The notes beneath the pieces are model-generated. The model had not been told where the DNA came from. It did no database searches and saw only the letters and a list, made by a program, of their open reading frames with translations. This document shows positions 46,378 through 56,711 of a stretch of 64,000 bases of DNA, one piece after another; position 1 is the stretch's first letter; the number at the start of each line of letters is the position of its first letter. Origin of the DNA: an uncultured Halieaceae bacterium (GTDB taxonomy: Bacteria > Pseudomonadota > Gammaproteobacteria > Pseudomonadales > Halieaceae); NCBI GenBank assembly GCA_913031575.1, contig CAJWEV010000002.1, positions 48,866 to 112,865 of the forward strand, given 5' to 3'. Both the position numbers and the translations under genes were made by a program.

Positions 46378-47859
46378 TCACTCAGGTCGCATGTGAGGAA
46401 AAAGAATAACATCACGGATAGAGGGCGAGTTAGTAAGTAGCATCACCAAACGATCAATACCAATGCCCTCCCCTGCAGTTGGCGGCAAGCCATACTCCAG
46501 GGCTCGGATGTAGTCCTGGTCAAAATGCATCGCTTCATCGTCGCCCGCATCTTTAGCAGCTACTTGCGCCCTGAATCGCTCTGCCTGATCCTCGGCATCA
46601 TTCAATTCGCTGAAGCCGTTAGCTAATTCACGCCCCCCTACAAAGAACTCAAATCGATCGGTGACGTCTGGATTCTCATCGTTACGACGCGCCAGTGGCG
46701 ATACTTCGGTCGGATATTCAGTGATAAAGGTCGGTTGTATTAATTGATGCTCAGCGGTCTCCTCGAATATCTCCATTAGGATGCGGCCCAGTCCCCAACC
46801 GGCTTTGACGTCGACACCGAGCCCTGACAATACAGCGAACGCCGATTCGCGAGACGCCAGCTGATCAGGCGTTATGGTCGCACTGTGTGCAAGTATGGCC
46901 TCGATGACCGTCATACGGTCAAACGTTTGGCTAAAATCAATACTGTCATCACCGCAGGGCACCACGGTGGTTCCAAGCACATCTTGAGATAGCTCGCGCA
47001 GTAACTCTTCCGTGAGATCCATCGCGTCTTGGTAGTCCGCATAGGCCCAGTAAAATTCAAGCATGGTGAACTCGGGGTTATGACGCGTCGAGAGTCCCTC
47101 ATTGCGGAAGTTGCGATTAATCTCATAGACCTTTTCAAAACCACCGACCGTTAAGCGTTTCAAATACAACTCAGGAGCGATCCGCATGAACATTGGCATG
47201 TCGAGCGCATTGTGATGAGTCGCAAAGGGACGCGCAGTCGCACCACCAGGAATCGGGTGAAGCATCGGCGTCTCCACCTCCATAAATCCATGGCGATCCA
47301 AAAATGAGCGCACAAACGCGATAACGCGAGATCGTATCTGGAACGTCTCGCGAACTTCCGAGCTTACGATCAGATCGACATAACGCTGACGATATCGTAG
47401 CTCTTGATCCGCGAGACCATGATACTTATCAGGGAGCGGCCTCAAAGCCTTTGTGAGCAGTTGCGCTGCCTCCATATTGATGTATAGATCGCCTTTACCG
47501 CTCTTACACAAAACTCCCGAGGACGCGACGATATCGCCTAGATCCCAACTTTTAATATCCTCGAGCGTGTCCTCGCCCAAGCCCTTGCGGTCGATATAAA
47601 GCTGAATGGTGTCCGATGCGTCCTGAATCAATAAAAACGCACCACGATTGCGGATCAGCCGCCCAGCAACAGCAAAGGAGCGATGTTTCGCAGCAAGCGC
47701 CTCTTTGGTCTCGGCACCAAATTGTGTCTGCAGATCACCAGCCATGGCCGTGCGACGAAAATCATTTGGAAATGCATTCCCGGCCTCGCGCAACTTCGCG
47801 AGCTTGGCACGACGCTCGGCGATGAGCTTGTTATCGTCTGTTGAAGTTGGGTCAGTCAT
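46378..47859 (-). CDS. lysS: lysyl-tRNA synthetase, class II
   Basis: Charges tRNA-Lys. 493 aa. The N-terminal OB anticodon-binding domain includes [16 protein letters not shown]; class II motif 2 is [20 protein letters not shown] and motif 3 is [13 protein letters not shown]. Starts with ATG 47859 behind AGGA, 13 bases after the prfB stop; the prfB-lysS pair is a conserved operon in gammaproteobacteria. Confidence 0.97.
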   Translation of the reverse strand: MTDPTSTDDNKLIAERRAKLAKLREAGNAFPNDFRRTAMAGDLQTQFGAETKEALAAKHRSFAVAGRLIRNRGAFLLIQDASDTIQLYIDRKGLGEDTLEDIKSWDLGDIVASSGVLCKSGKGDLYINMEAAQLLTKALRPLPDKYHGLADQELRYRQRYVDLIVSSEVRETFQIRSRVIAFVRSFLDRHGFMEVETPMLHPIPGGATARPFATHHNALDMPMFMRIAPELYLKRLTVGGFEKVYEINRNFRNEGLSTRHNPEFTMLEFYWAYADYQDAMDLTEELLRELSQDVLGTTVVPCGDDSIDFSQTFDRMTVIEAILAHSATITPDQLASRESAFAVLSGLGVDVKAGWGLGRILMEIFEETAEHQLIQPTFITEYPTEVSPLARRNDENPDVTDRFEFFVGGRELANGFSELNDAEDQAERFRAQVAAKDAGDDEAMHFDQDYIRALEYGLPPTAGEGIGIDRLVMLLTNSPSIRDVILFPHMRPE

Positions 47860-47872
47860 AAGCTGTCCTAAG

Positions 47873-48968
47873 TTACAGGCCCTTTTTCAGGGAAGCCTCG
47901 ATAAAGGGGTCAAGCGCACCATCCAACACTACCTGCGTGTTGCGGTTCTCCACACCTGTTCGTAAATCTTTTATGCGCGAATCGTCCAGTACGTATGATC
48001 GAATCTGACTTCCCCAGCCAATATCGGCTTTGCTGTCTTCCATGGCCTGCTTCTCTGCGCTTCGCTTCAGCATCTCCATTTCATAAAGCTTCGCCCTAAG
48101 CTGCTTCATCGCGTTGTCTTTGTTCTGATGTTGGGAGCGCTCCGTTTGGCAACTGGTGACAATTCCCGATGGCTCATGGGTAATTCGCACCGCCGAATCT
48201 GTCGTATTTACGTGCTGTCCGCCCGCTCCTGAAGAGCGGTAGGTATCAATTCGGAGATCCGCAGGATTTATATCGATTTCTATGTTGTCATCAATCTCAG
48301 GGGAAACGAACACCGATGAAAATGAGGTATGCCGTCGTCCACCACTATCAAATGGTGATTTGCGTACCAAGCGATGAACGCCCGTCTCGGTTCGTAACCA
48401 TCCGAAGGCATACTCGCCCTCAAAGTGAACCGTGGCGCTTTTAATTCCTGCAACTTCGCCCGCAGAGACTTCAGTCAACGTCGTCGTAAAGCCCTTGCTC
48501 TCACCCCACCTGAGGTACATGCGCAAAAGCATCTCTGCCCAATCCTGCGCCTCGGTACCACCTGATCCTGCTTGAATATCTAGGAAGGCATTATTAGGGT
48601 CCATTTCACCCGCAAACATGCGACGAAACTCAAGGGTCTCAAGCTGTGCAATGAGCTTTTCAATGTCACTGGCGACTTCGTCTGCGGTTTCCTGATCGTC
48701 CTCGGCTTGCGCTAGCTCGAGTAGCGCAACGCCGTCCTCGTGACCCGCAGCCAGTGTTTCGATGGTGTTAACCACCAGCTCAAGTGAAGCGCGTTCACGG
48801 CCGAGACTTTGTGCTTTGTCGGGATTATCCCAGATACTAGGCTCGGCTAATTCGAGCTCGACCTCAGCCAAACGGTCCTTTTTGTTTGGAAAGTCAAAGG
48901 TACCCCCGAAGCACGTCCGTTCGGGCGCGAATATCTTTCAGTCGGTTTATGAGGGGAGCAATTTCCAC
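47873..48968 (-). CDS. prfB: peptide chain release factor 2, programmed +1 frameshift
   Basis: Release factor for UAA and UGA codons. The gene is in two frames. Frame one opens at GTG 48968 with [17 protein letters not shown] and reaches an in-frame TGA at 48896-48894. The shift site CTT TGA with a GGGGG anti-SD-like stretch three bases upstream matches the known RF2 site. After a +1 shift, Asp-Phe-Pro opens the main frame to 47873. The full product is about 364 aa, as in E. coli. The tripeptide region reads SPFDSGG and the catalytic loop [11 protein letters not shown]2 autoregulation by UGA readthrough is expected. Confidence 0.96.
48894..48906 (-). promoter_or_regulatory. prfB programmed frameshift site
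   Basis: On the minus strand the region reads GGGGGTACCTTTGA: a Shine-Dalgarno-like G run, a short spacer, the slippery CTT and the UGA stop. Low RF2 lets the ribosome slip +1 to CUU-U and continue, which restores RF2. Confidence 0.93.
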
Positions 48969-49032
48969 GAAATATTCCGGTATCTTGATGCGGCGCCGAT
49001 TTTATCTGAGCCGGCCTACGAGTTCCACAAGA

Positions 49033-50766
49033 TCAATGGGATTGAGCCGGCCAAATGGCATCGAGCTGAAACTGAAGCGTACGCTCACCTCTGTAATCAT
49101 TGACCGCTGGCCGATAGACACATCGAACTGCTGAAGGCCGATCAGCCATCCAGCTGTCGACATCTGCGTTAAAAGCAATAGCATCCAGCGTACCCACATC
49201 AGTGATCAAGCGGAACTTGAGGTGCTTTTCGCCTACTACGCGCATGTTGGCAATCCCAAAAACACCATCAAAGGTTGGCACCTCAAAAGCCTGGCCCCAA
49301 GGTCCGCCAGACTCGATCGCTTCCGCCAGCTGCAGCGTAATATCGCCGGCCTCAAGCGCTCCGTCCGTCAAATGAACTTGGTCAGGAAGGGTGCCGTTCA
49401 TTGCCTCTGACGCCGCACGATTAAACGCGTCTCGGAATTGAGGTAAATTGCTTTCGGCGAGGCTGAGCCCTGAAGCCATGGCATGACCACCAAATTTGGT
49501 TATAAGCCCCGGGTTGAGAGTGGCGACACGGTCTAATGCATCACGTAGATGAAACCCAGCAATGGAGCGTCCAGATCCCTTTAACTCGCCATCACCTGCC
49601 TGCGCGAAAATTATGGTGGGTCGATGGAAACGCTCACGGATACGCGATGCCAAGATACCGATAACGCCCTGGTGCCATTCCGATTGATAAAGTGATAACC
49701 CAAAGTCGGTGTCTGAGACCGAAAAAGTACCATCTTCCAACAGGGCTAGCGCATCTGCCTGCATTGCACTCTCGATATCTCTGCGCTCCCGATTGTAATC
49801 ATTGAGTTGGGTCGCCAACTCACGCGCAGCAAAGGACGACTCAGATAGTAAGCATTCGATGCCAACAGACATGTCGTCCAGACGTCCCGCCGCATTAATC
49901 CGCGGCCCAGCAATGAAGCCAAGGTCACTTGATGAGACCGACCTGACATCGCGTCCAGCTACCTCGAATAGTGCCTCGATGCCGGGTCTCGCTCTACCAG
50001 CTCGCATACGTGCAATACCCGCCGCCACTAAGGTCCGGTTGTTTTTGTCGAGTGGCACAACGTCTGCGACCGTCCCAAGAGCCACCAAATCAAGAGCATC
50101 CGCCAAATTAGGCATCTCGATGCCCATGGTCTCGAACCAACCCCGTTGCCGTAATTCAGCACGAAGCGCCGTGAGTACGTAGAAAATAACACCAACACCA
50201 GCCAGGGCCTTGCTTGGAAACGAGCACCCGGGCTGATTTGGGTTAACAATGATGTCTGCCTCAGGAAGCTCAGCACCCGGCAGATGGTGGTCGGTCACGA
50301 TGACACTCATCCCCAGCATACGCGCCGCCATGACTCCATCGATGCTGGCGATACCATTATCAACCGTCATCAAAACGTCAGGCTGGTACTGCGCCGCAAT
50401 ACCGACAATTTCGGGTGTGAGACCGTAGCCGTATTCGAAGCGGTTTGGGACTAAGTAAGTGACTTCCTCGAGACCCATCTGTTTCAGAAGTGATACCGCT
50501 AGTGCACAGCTCGTGGCACCGTCAGCATCAAAATCACCCACGATGACAACGCTGGCCCGGAACTCTATGGCATCCGCCAACATCTCAGCCGCCTCTTGAG
50601 CACCCTTAAGGGCATTTGGGGACAAAAGCTGATTAAGCGGCAATGAAATATCGTCGAGATTGTCCACACCACGGTTTGCGTAGATCTGTTTCAAAGCTTT
50701 TGGTAGAGACGCATCACTTAGGGCAGGCGAAATAACGCCTTGACGGCGCTCTATAACCTCACTCAT
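49033..50766 (-). CDS. recJ: single-stranded-DNA-specific exonuclease RecJ
   Basis: 5'-3' exonuclease of recombination and mismatch repair. 577 aa starting at ATG 50766, which shares one base with the thrC stop (TGATG), a coupling signal. DHH-family metal motifs are present: VGDFDADGATSCAL, VTDHHLPGAELPEADIIVNP, and the DHHA1 region FGGHAMASGLSL. The C-terminal OB domain ends near AIWPAQSH. It is upstream of prfB by about 65 bases on the same strand. Confidence 0.96.
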   Translation of the reverse strand: MSEVIERRQGVISPALSDASLPKALKQIYANRGVDNLDDISLPLNQLLSPNALKGAQEAAEMLADAIEFRASVVIVGDFDADGATSCALAVSLLKQMGLEEVTYLVPNRFEYGYGLTPEIVGIAAQYQPDVLMTVDNGIASIDGVMAARMLGMSVIVTDHHLPGAELPEADIIVNPNQPGCSFPSKALAGVGVIFYVLTALRAELRQRGWFETMGIEMPNLADALDLVALGTVADVVPLDKNNRTLVAAGIARMRAGRARPGIEALFEVAGRDVRSVSSSDLGFIAGPRINAAGRLDDMSVGIECLLSESSFAARELATQLNDYNRERRDIESAMQADALALLEDGTFSVSDTDFGLSLYQSEWHQGVIGILASRIRERFHRPTIIFAQAGDGELKGSGRSIAGFHLRDALDRVATLNPGLITKFGGHAMASGLSLAESNLPQFRDAFNRAASEAMNGTLPDQVHLTDGALEAGDITLQLAEAIESGGPWGQAFEVPTFDGVFGIANMRVVGEKHLKFRLITDVGTLDAIAFNADVDSWMADRPSAVRCVYRPAVNDYRGERTLQFQLDAIWPAQSH

Positions 50767-52169
50767 CAGACGCGGCAATTAGCGGCCATGAAGGTCTGAA
50801 CTTCAGCGAGATCATTGGGAAGTACATGAAATGCCTCCGGACGCTCAAACAGATCAGCGAGGTGACGTGGCAATTGAGCCTTGATGCCAACACCCGAGGC
50901 TTCAATAGCGGCGGGGAATTTAGCGGGATGCGCCGTTGCCAAGGTAACCATCGCCGCCTGACTATTGCCATGACAAACCCTCGCGGCTTTAGTACCAATC
51001 GCAGTGTGTGGGTCAATGAGGTAGGCATTGTCGGACCAAACCCTCGCAATCTCTTCGCAAGTTTCGTCATCCGAACAGCGGTGGCTGTCGAACATGGCTT
51101 TGGTTTGCTCGAGCGCCTCCTCAGAGAGCGCCAAGCCCCCCTCGGCAAAGGTAGCCATCCATCGACTGAGCTCCTCGCCGTCCCGGCCAGCCAGATCAAA
51201 CAACAAACGCTCAAAATTGGATGAAACTGTAATATCCATACTGGGCGATAACGTCGGCTCTAATGACAGACGAGAATAAACGCCTTCTGTCAGTACGCGG
51301 TGAAGCACGTCGTTTTTATTTGTTGCGATGACCAACTTCTCGACAGGCAAACCCATTTTCTTGGCGAGATAGCCTGCAAAAATATCTCCGAAGTTTCCGG
51401 TCGGTACTGAAAAACTCGTGGGCGCATCCAAGCGACCCAAGGCGAGCGCCGAGTAAAAGTAGTAAACAATCTGAGCCATGATGCGAGCCCAATTGATCGA
51501 ATTAACAGCGACGAGACGCCGGCCCTCAGGAAGAAAGGGCTTCGCAACAAAGCTCGCTTTCACCATCTTCTGACAATCATCGAAGTTACCCTGAACCGCC
51601 AGATTATGAATATTGGGCACAATCATCGTAGTCATCTGTCGACGCTGGACTTCTGACACGCGCTCGTGTGGGTGCAGAATGAAAATATCGATGTTCTGGC
51701 ATCGTCGACAACCTTCGATTGCCGCACTTCCGGTATCACCCGAGGTGGCGCCCATAATGACCACCTTCTCGCCGCGACGCTCCAGCACATGATCGAGAAG
51801 TCGCCCCAACAATTGGAGAGCGAAATCTTTAAAGGCCAGGGTTGGCCCCTGAAACAGTTCCAGTACCCACTGGTTGTGATCGAGCTGAACTAGAGGCGCT
51901 ACCGCAGGGTGTCTGAACTCGGCATAGGTGTCATTCAAGATCGCGCGAAGGTCAGCCTCATTAATACACTCACCTACAAATGGCGAGACAATCTCATACG
52001 CGAGATCGGGATAGCTCATACCCTGCATGGCTAGGAGCTGTTCATAACTAAACGTTGGCAATGAGGTCGGAACGTACAGTCCACCATCCGAGGCTAGACC
52101 CGCTAATAATACGTCTTCAAAATTGAGTTCGGGCGCATGGCCTCGGGTACTCACATAGCGTATCGACAT
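50766..52169 (-). CDS. thrC: threonine synthase
   Basis: Converts O-phosphohomoserine to threonine with PLP. 467 aa of the long enterobacterial type. The PLP lysine is in GPTLAFKDFALQLL; the phosphate-binding loop is GATSGDTGSAAIEG. It follows hom by 19 bases on the same strand and overlaps recJ by one base, so it belongs to a xerD-to-recJ transcript or sub-operon. Confidence 0.96.
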   Translation of the reverse strand: MSIRYVSTRGHAPELNFEDVLLAGLASDGGLYVPTSLPTFSYEQLLAMQGMSYPDLAYEIVSPFVGECINEADLRAILNDTYAEFRHPAVAPLVQLDHNQWVLELFQGPTLAFKDFALQLLGRLLDHVLERRGEKVVIMGATSGDTGSAAIEGCRRCQNIDIFILHPHERVSEVQRRQMTTMIVPNIHNLAVQGNFDDCQKMVKASFVAKPFLPEGRRLVAVNSINWARIMAQIVYYFYSALALGRLDAPTSFSVPTGNFGDIFAGYLAKKMGLPVEKLVIATNKNDVLHRVLTEGVYSRLSLEPTLSPSMDITVSSNFERLLFDLAGRDGEELSRWMATFAEGGLALSEEALEQTKAMFDSHRCSDDETCEEIARVWSDNAYLIDPHTAIGTKAARVCHGNSQAAMVTLATAHPAKFPAAIEASGVGIKAQLPRHLADLFERPEAFHVLPNDLAEVQTFMAANCRV

Positions 52170-52187
52170 AGTAAAGAAGTCCTCGGA

Positions 52188-53495
52188 CTAAAAGTTTTCG
52201 ACGCGAAGGCAGGTAACAGAACCGCCTACTGAGGGAAGAGCCTCAATGTCGGTAATTGCCTGTTCGATAGCGCTTGTGGGCGCCTCATCAGTCAACAGAA
52301 TGACCGGCACCTTCGCGAGCGCTGCGCTCTCGGGTTTCTGCATTAGGGATTCGATGCCAATACCATGTTGACTCAGACATTGCGTCAGCGCCGCCATAAC
52401 TCCGGGCTTATCCTCGGCATCGAGGCGAAGATACCAAGCCGATGAAACCTCGTTGATATCGGTAATAGCGGGTTCAGACATAGCACTGACACCTACCCCC
52501 ATGCTGTGGATACTCGGTTGCTCATTGCTGGCGAGCGAACGCGCAACTGATACAACATCGGCCATCACAGCACTTGCGGTTGGGCGTGATCCTGCACCCG
52601 GCCCCACCAACAACAGCTCGCCTACCCCAGACGCATTGATCATGACGGCATTGAGGACACCGTCCACTTGAGCAATGGCCTTGACCTCAGGGATTAGCGT
52701 GGGGTGTACTCTCAATTGCAGCAGATCATTTTCGCGTTTCGCTATACCCAAATGCTTGATGCGATAGCCTAACTCGCGCGCGAACTCAATATCCGCCGGC
52801 GCTACGCTATCTACACCTTGCTTAAATGGCGCATTTGCGTCGATGCGCGCACCAAATGCGAGTGAAGCCAGCAACACAAGCTTTTGCGCTGCATCGGTGC
52901 CATCGATATCAAACGTCGGATCTGCTTCCGCGTAGCCCCGTGCTTGTGCCTCGGCTAGAACATCAGCAAACTCTCGGCCCTCGGCCGCCATCTCGGTGAG
53001 AATAAAATTACCAGTGCCGTTAATAATGCCGGCAACCGATGAGACATGATTGCCCGCGAGGCTGGTCTTCACCGCTTCAATAACGGGGATACCACCCGCG
53101 ACGGCCGCTTCAAAACGCAATGCGACGCCCTTTGACTCCGCCAATGCAAAAAGCTCATTACCATGGTCTGCCAGCAGCGCCTTATTTGCCGTTACCACGT
53201 GCTTGCCCTCGTTCAGTGCCTCGACAACAAGATCCTTGGCAACAGTTGTGCCACCGATAAGCTCGATCAGAACATCAACATTAGGATCGCGAGCCACATC
53301 AAAGACATCGCGCGAAGCTCTCGCTCCCAGTGTATCCACCTGGGGCTTGGGTGTTCTCGTCGCGACGTGAACAAGCTCAATCGTGCCGCCCACACGATTA
53401 CTCAATACATCGCCACCCTCGGATAGCAAGGCGATCACGCCTTGACCAACAGTACCGAGCCCACAGATACCAACTTTTATTGTCTGCGTTGTCAT
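52188..53495 (-). CDS. hom: homoserine dehydrogenase with ACT domain
   Basis: Reduces aspartate semialdehyde to homoserine on the route to Thr and Met. 435 aa. The NAD(P) loop is GICGLGTVGQGVIALL; the catalytic region includes GIINGTGNFILTEM and YAEADPTFDIDGTDAAQKL, whose Lys (AAQKL) and Asp (TFDIDG) are family residues. A C-terminal ACT domain (about 355-430, DAEDKPGVMAALTQCL) should bind threonine. Its ATG overlaps the old stop of the ruined alaC-like gene as ATGA, and GGAAAG stands in front of the start. Confidence 0.96.
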   Translation of the reverse strand: MTTQTIKVGICGLGTVGQGVIALLSEGGDVLSNRVGGTIELVHVATRTPKPQVDTLGARASRDVFDVARDPNVDVLIELIGGTTVAKDLVVEALNEGKHVVTANKALLADHGNELFALAESKGVALRFEAAVAGGIPVIEAVKTSLAGNHVSSVAGIINGTGNFILTEMAAEGREFADVLAEAQARGYAEADPTFDIDGTDAAQKLVLLASLAFGARIDANAPFKQGVDSVAPADIEFARELGYRIKHLGIAKRENDLLQLRVHPTLIPEVKAIAQVDGVLNAVMINASGVGELLLVGPGAGSRPTASAVMADVVSVARSLASNEQPSIHSMGVGVSAMSEPAITDINEVSSAWYLRLDAEDKPGVMAALTQCLSQHGIGIESLMQKPESAALAKVPVILLTDEAPTSAIEQAITDIEALPSVGGSVTCLRVENF

Positions 53496-53727
53496 TCTGC
53501 TTTCCAGTCACTGGGAAGCCCAGCGCGTAACACTTTGTTATTACCTCTTAGTGCCTGACGCGTCCGATGCTCGTTCTCTATAAAACCTAATCGCACGCAT
53601 GCCTAGCCATGTTCACCAAAACCAAGTCCTGACGACAACGCCACGCGCGCGCAGCCTGCTTCAACTCGCCAATGATATTGAAGACGTTCGGCGGTAACCG
53701 TTCAATACGTTGAAACTGCTGATTCAT
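53492..53727 (-). pseudogene. alaC: remnant of an AlaC-type aminotransferase gene
   Basis: The gap between dsbC and hom holds both ends of a lost gene. An N-terminal piece (53727-53587, 46 codons) reads FQRIERLPPNVFNIIGELKQ, as at the start of AlaC (RIDRLPPYVFNI in E. coli). A C-terminal piece in another frame (53587-53492) reads FIENEHRTRQALRGNNKVLR, as at the AlaC end (ALIENRDRIRQAIRG). The middle of about 330 codons is gone and the two frames do not join. The N piece still has AGGAAAG before its ATG. The old stop overlaps the hom start, so this was the gene before hom, as in many proteobacteria. Confidence 0.9.
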
Positions 53728-53760
53728 TCATCTTTCCTGACTGTCACTGTTGTGACGGGC

Positions 53761-54537
53761 TTACTCGATACCCAATAGACTCGCGATATCTGCAGCTGAT
53801 CGGTACCCCGGTATCATCTGACCATTACTGGTTACGATGGCAGGCGTTCCTCGGACTCCTAAACGGTTACCCAAAGCGTAATGTTCGGCTACTGGGTTTC
53901 CCTCGCAGTCATTGAGCGGCATTTCAACGCCCGACTTGAGCGACGTCAGCGTCGCCTCACGATTCCTGGCACACCAGGCTGTTGCTAACTGTTTTGCACC
54001 CTGTGACGCCATACCGCCCCTCGGAAAGGCCAAATATCTAACCTCAATACCCCGTCGATTGAAGTCATCCATTTCCAGGTGCAACTTCCGACAAAAGCCA
54101 CATGTGATATCGGTAAAGATAGTGATGTACGCCTTGGGAGGTTCCAAAGGTGAAAAGACAATCATGTCATTCGTATCTAAGTCACCAATCAGCGAGAGAC
54201 GATCCGAAATTCGGCGCTCCTCCGACAGATTAGAGACCGATGATGACGTGACCTTTAGCAAATCACCGTTGAGTAAAAGAAAGTCGCCGTCGCGCGTGGC
54301 ATAAAGGACGGGACCATCGACGATCGTCACTTCAACAAGGTCATCGGATTCAGTCAGGGATATTCGGTCAATCGTAATAGCACTGCCAACCATGGTCGAC
54401 AGGCCTGCCTCGAGGCGCGATTTCGCCGCAGCGAAGCGCTCATCTTCACTGGCTAGAGCGACGGCTGCGGTGGCGATAGTGCCGATACACATGCTGATCG
54501 CAGTCAAAAACCATTTTGTAAGCTTTCGTTTTACCAC
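53761..54537 (-). CDS. dsbC: thiol:disulphide interchange protein DsbC
   Basis: Periplasmic disulphide isomerase. 258 aa. GTG 54537 starts it just after the xerD stop, with GAGAGG in front. The signal peptide (LTAISMCIGTIATAAVALA) is followed by the dimerisation domain (about 30-90) and a thioredoxin domain with the active site TDITCGFCRKLH. The second conserved Cys pair is in ATAWCARN and MPLNDCEGN, and the cis-Pro in VRGTPAIV. In Pseudomonas it has the same neighbours, xerD and hom. Confidence 0.95.
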   Translation of the reverse strand: MVKRKLTKWFLTAISMCIGTIATAAVALASEDERFAAAKSRLEAGLSTMVGSAITIDRISLTESDDLVEVTIVDGPVLYATRDGDFLLLNGDLLKVTSSSVSNLSEERRISDRLSLIGDLDTNDMIVFSPLEPPKAYITIFTDITCGFCRKLHLEMDDFNRRGIEVRYLAFPRGGMASQGAKQLATAWCARNREATLTSLKSGVEMPLNDCEGNPVAEHYALGNRLGVRGTPAIVTSNGQMIPGYRSAADIASLLGIE

Positions 54538-54538
54538 T

Positions 54539-55438
54539 TTAGCCTCTCGGATGGTGCTTTTCGTGCAGCGCTTGCATTCTACTACGCGCTACATGCGTAT
54601 ATATCTGTGTTGTAGTCAGATCACTGTGACCAAGCAACATTTGAACGACACGCAAATCCGCACCGTGGTTAATCAAGTGCGTGGCGAATGCATGACGCAA
54701 GGTGTGAGGCGATAAACTAGCCTCGATGCTGGCTCGCTCCGCGTAGAGTTTAATACGATACCAAAAGGTCTGGCGAGTCATCCTTGTCCCGCGCGTCGAG
54801 GGAAACAGCACATCGCTCTGTTTTCCACCCAGCAAATCATGACGAGAAGACCGAATATAGTCGCTAACCGTGTCAATCGCGGCCTCACCCAGTGGCACCA
54901 ACCGCTCTTTTCCACCTTTGCCAAGTACACGCACCACACCTTGATTCAGGCTGAGTTGCGGTAACGTCAGTTCGACCAACTCGGTAACGCGGAGACCACA
55001 GGCGTATGAGACCTCTAGCATCGCTAAATCACGATGTTCCACAGCGACAGCTGTGTCAGGTGCGGCCAATAGCCGGTCCACCTCCGCTTCCGATAGGGAC
55101 TTTGGCAAGGGGCGGGACGGTTTTGGTCGCTCAAGGTGCTGGGTCGGGTCTGCTGGAATATCGCCCTCTCGCACGAGGTACTGATAAAAACTTCGCAAAC
55201 TCGAGAGTAATCGTGAAATAGACCGATGCGAACTACCCTCGGATAGTCTCGCACCCAGGTAGGCCTGTATGTCCGCTTCTGAGGCTACTAAGGCATCACT
55301 CTTACGCTGCTCGTAGAGCCAGCGGTCGAGTCCCTGCACATCGCGCCGGTAAGCTTGGCAGGTATTCTCGCTCAGACCTTTCTCCAGCCAGAGTGCCGTA
55401 ACAAAACGATCGAGTTCTGAGGAAATCAGGCGACTCAT
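54539..55438 (-). CDS. xerD: tyrosine recombinase XerD
   Basis: Site-specific recombinase that works with XerC at dif to resolve chromosome dimers. 299 aa from ATG 55438; codons further upstream are not needed. The N-terminal SAM-like core domain (about 5-90) precedes the catalytic domain with Arg in SYACGLRVTELVEL, His-x-x-Arg in LSPHTLRHAFATHL, His in MLLGHSDLTTT and the Tyr nucleophile in QIYTHV. It leads the xerD-dsbC-hom block. It is the housekeeping enzyme, with no sign of an integrative element nearby. Confidence 0.96.
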   Translation of the reverse strand: MSRLISSELDRFVTALWLEKGLSENTCQAYRRDVQGLDRWLYEQRKSDALVASEADIQAYLGARLSEGSSHRSISRLLSSLRSFYQYLVREGDIPADPTQHLERPKPSRPLPKSLSEAEVDRLLAAPDTAVAVEHRDLAMLEVSYACGLRVTELVELTLPQLSLNQGVVRVLGKGGKERLVPLGEAAIDTVSDYIRSSRHDLLGGKQSDVLFPSTRGTRMTRQTFWYRIKLYAERASIEASLSPHTLRHAFATHLINHGADLRVVQMLLGHSDLTTTQIYTHVARSRMQALHEKHHPRG

Positions 55439-55463
55439 TGCTGATCTCGCCCGCAGAGGGGTC

Positions 55464-55817
55464 TTAAGAAAGCTTTTCCTTGATGCGAGCAGCCTTACCG
55501 GACAGCTCACGCAGGTAGTAAAGTTTGGCCTGTCTCACATCACCGCGACGCTTGACTGAAATCGAATCAACCAGAGGGCTGTACGTCTGAAAAGTACGCT
55601 CGACCCCGACACCGTGTGAAATCTTTCGGACCGTGAAGGCCGAGTTTAGGCCCCGGTTACGCTTGCCGATGCAGACACCTTCAAATGCCTGAAGACGCTC
55701 GCGGTTACCTTCCTTCACCTTTACTTGAACAACAACAGTGTCTCCTGGCGCAAACGCAGGAACGTCTTTTGTCATTTGCTCAGCATCAAGCTCCGCAATA
55801 ATTTTGTTGGCACTCAT
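55464..55817 (-). CDS. rplS: 50S ribosomal protein L19
   Basis: 117 aa, contacting both subunits at the 30S-50S interface. Recognisable by [37 protein letters not shown] and a C-terminal [17 protein letters not shown]. It ends the rpsP-rimM-trmD-rplS operon, separated from trmD by about 140 bases and from xerD by 25. Confidence 0.97.
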   Translation of the reverse strand: MSANKIIAELDAEQMTKDVPAFAPGDTVVVQVKVKEGNRERLQAFEGVCIGKRNRGLNSAFTVRKISHGVGVERTFQTYSPLVDSISVKRRGDVRQAKLYYLRELSGKAARIKEKLS

Positions 55818-55958
55818 GGCTATCTCCTTGGCTTACTGCACTTCGGCGAGCAGCTGCACACGTTAATCTCGTAAACTCGTTTTTCTAGCAGTCGCTTTTT
55901 ACGCCAACACCTACAGTGAGATGTTACTAAATCTAGATGCTGGATTTTCTAAAAGTTC

Positions 55959-56711
55959 TTACCGCATCTCCCAACGCGCTAACAAGCTCCGCTGTTCGTC
56001 GCTAAGGTCACACTCTACAATTAAGTCTGGCCTCCGCTCTAGGGTCCTTTGCAGCGATTGCGCTGCTCGCCAATCGGCAATGCGTGCGTGGTCGCCGCTG
56101 AGCAGCACTGACGGCACTGCCTCACCCTCAAAAATCTCAGGGCGCGTATAGTGCGGACAGTCGAGCAATCCGTCAACAAAAGAGTCCTGTTCTGCAGACA
56201 ATTCATCACCTAAAACACCCGGAATGCGACGAATTAACGAATCCATAACCAACATGGCCGGTAATTCGCCGCCACTGACCACGATATCGCCAACCGATAA
56301 CTCTATATCCACGGATCGCGAAACAAATCGCTCATCGAAACCTTCGTAACGTCCCGCGACAAAAATCAGCGACTCTTGCTGCAACAAGGTTGTCAACAAC
56401 TGCTCATCGACAATCTGCCCTTGCGGACTCATGGCAATAACAGGTGCCTGATCACCCAGGAGGTTTTTAGCGCTATCCACCGCGGCTGTCATGATTGGCG
56501 CAGTCATCACCATACCGGGCCCGCCGCCATAAGGTCTTTCATCGACCGTCCCATGTTTGTCGGTGGCAAACTCACGTGGATCGATGACTTCAACACTGCA
56601 TCGACCATCCCGCAGCGCTCTACCCGTGACACCCCAATCGGTTACAGCGGTGATCATCTCCGGGAAGATGCTAACTAAGCCTAATTTGGACAGCATGACC
56701 TCGTTAGTCAT
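55959..56711 (-). CDS. trmD: tRNA (guanine-N1)-methyltransferase
   Basis: Methylates G37 of several tRNAs, preventing frameshifts. 250 aa. The trefoil-knot fold is shown by LVSIFPEMITAVTDWGVTGR, DERPYGGGPGMVM and VAGRYEGFDERF, then GDIVVSGGELPAM. The ATG at 56711 overlaps the rimM stop by eight bases; an internal ATG at 56696 with ACGAGG before it is a possible alternative. Confidence 0.96.
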   Translation of the reverse strand: MTNEVMLSKLGLVSIFPEMITAVTDWGVTGRALRDGRCSVEVIDPREFATDKHGTVDERPYGGGPGMVMTAPIMTAAVDSAKNLLGDQAPVIAMSPQGQIVDEQLLTTLLQQESLIFVAGRYEGFDERFVSRSVDIELSVGDIVVSGGELPAMLVMDSLIRRIPGVLGDELSAEQDSFVDGLLDCPHYTRPEIFEGEAVPSVLLSGDHARIADWRAAQSLQRTLERRPDLIVECDLSDEQRSLLARWEMR

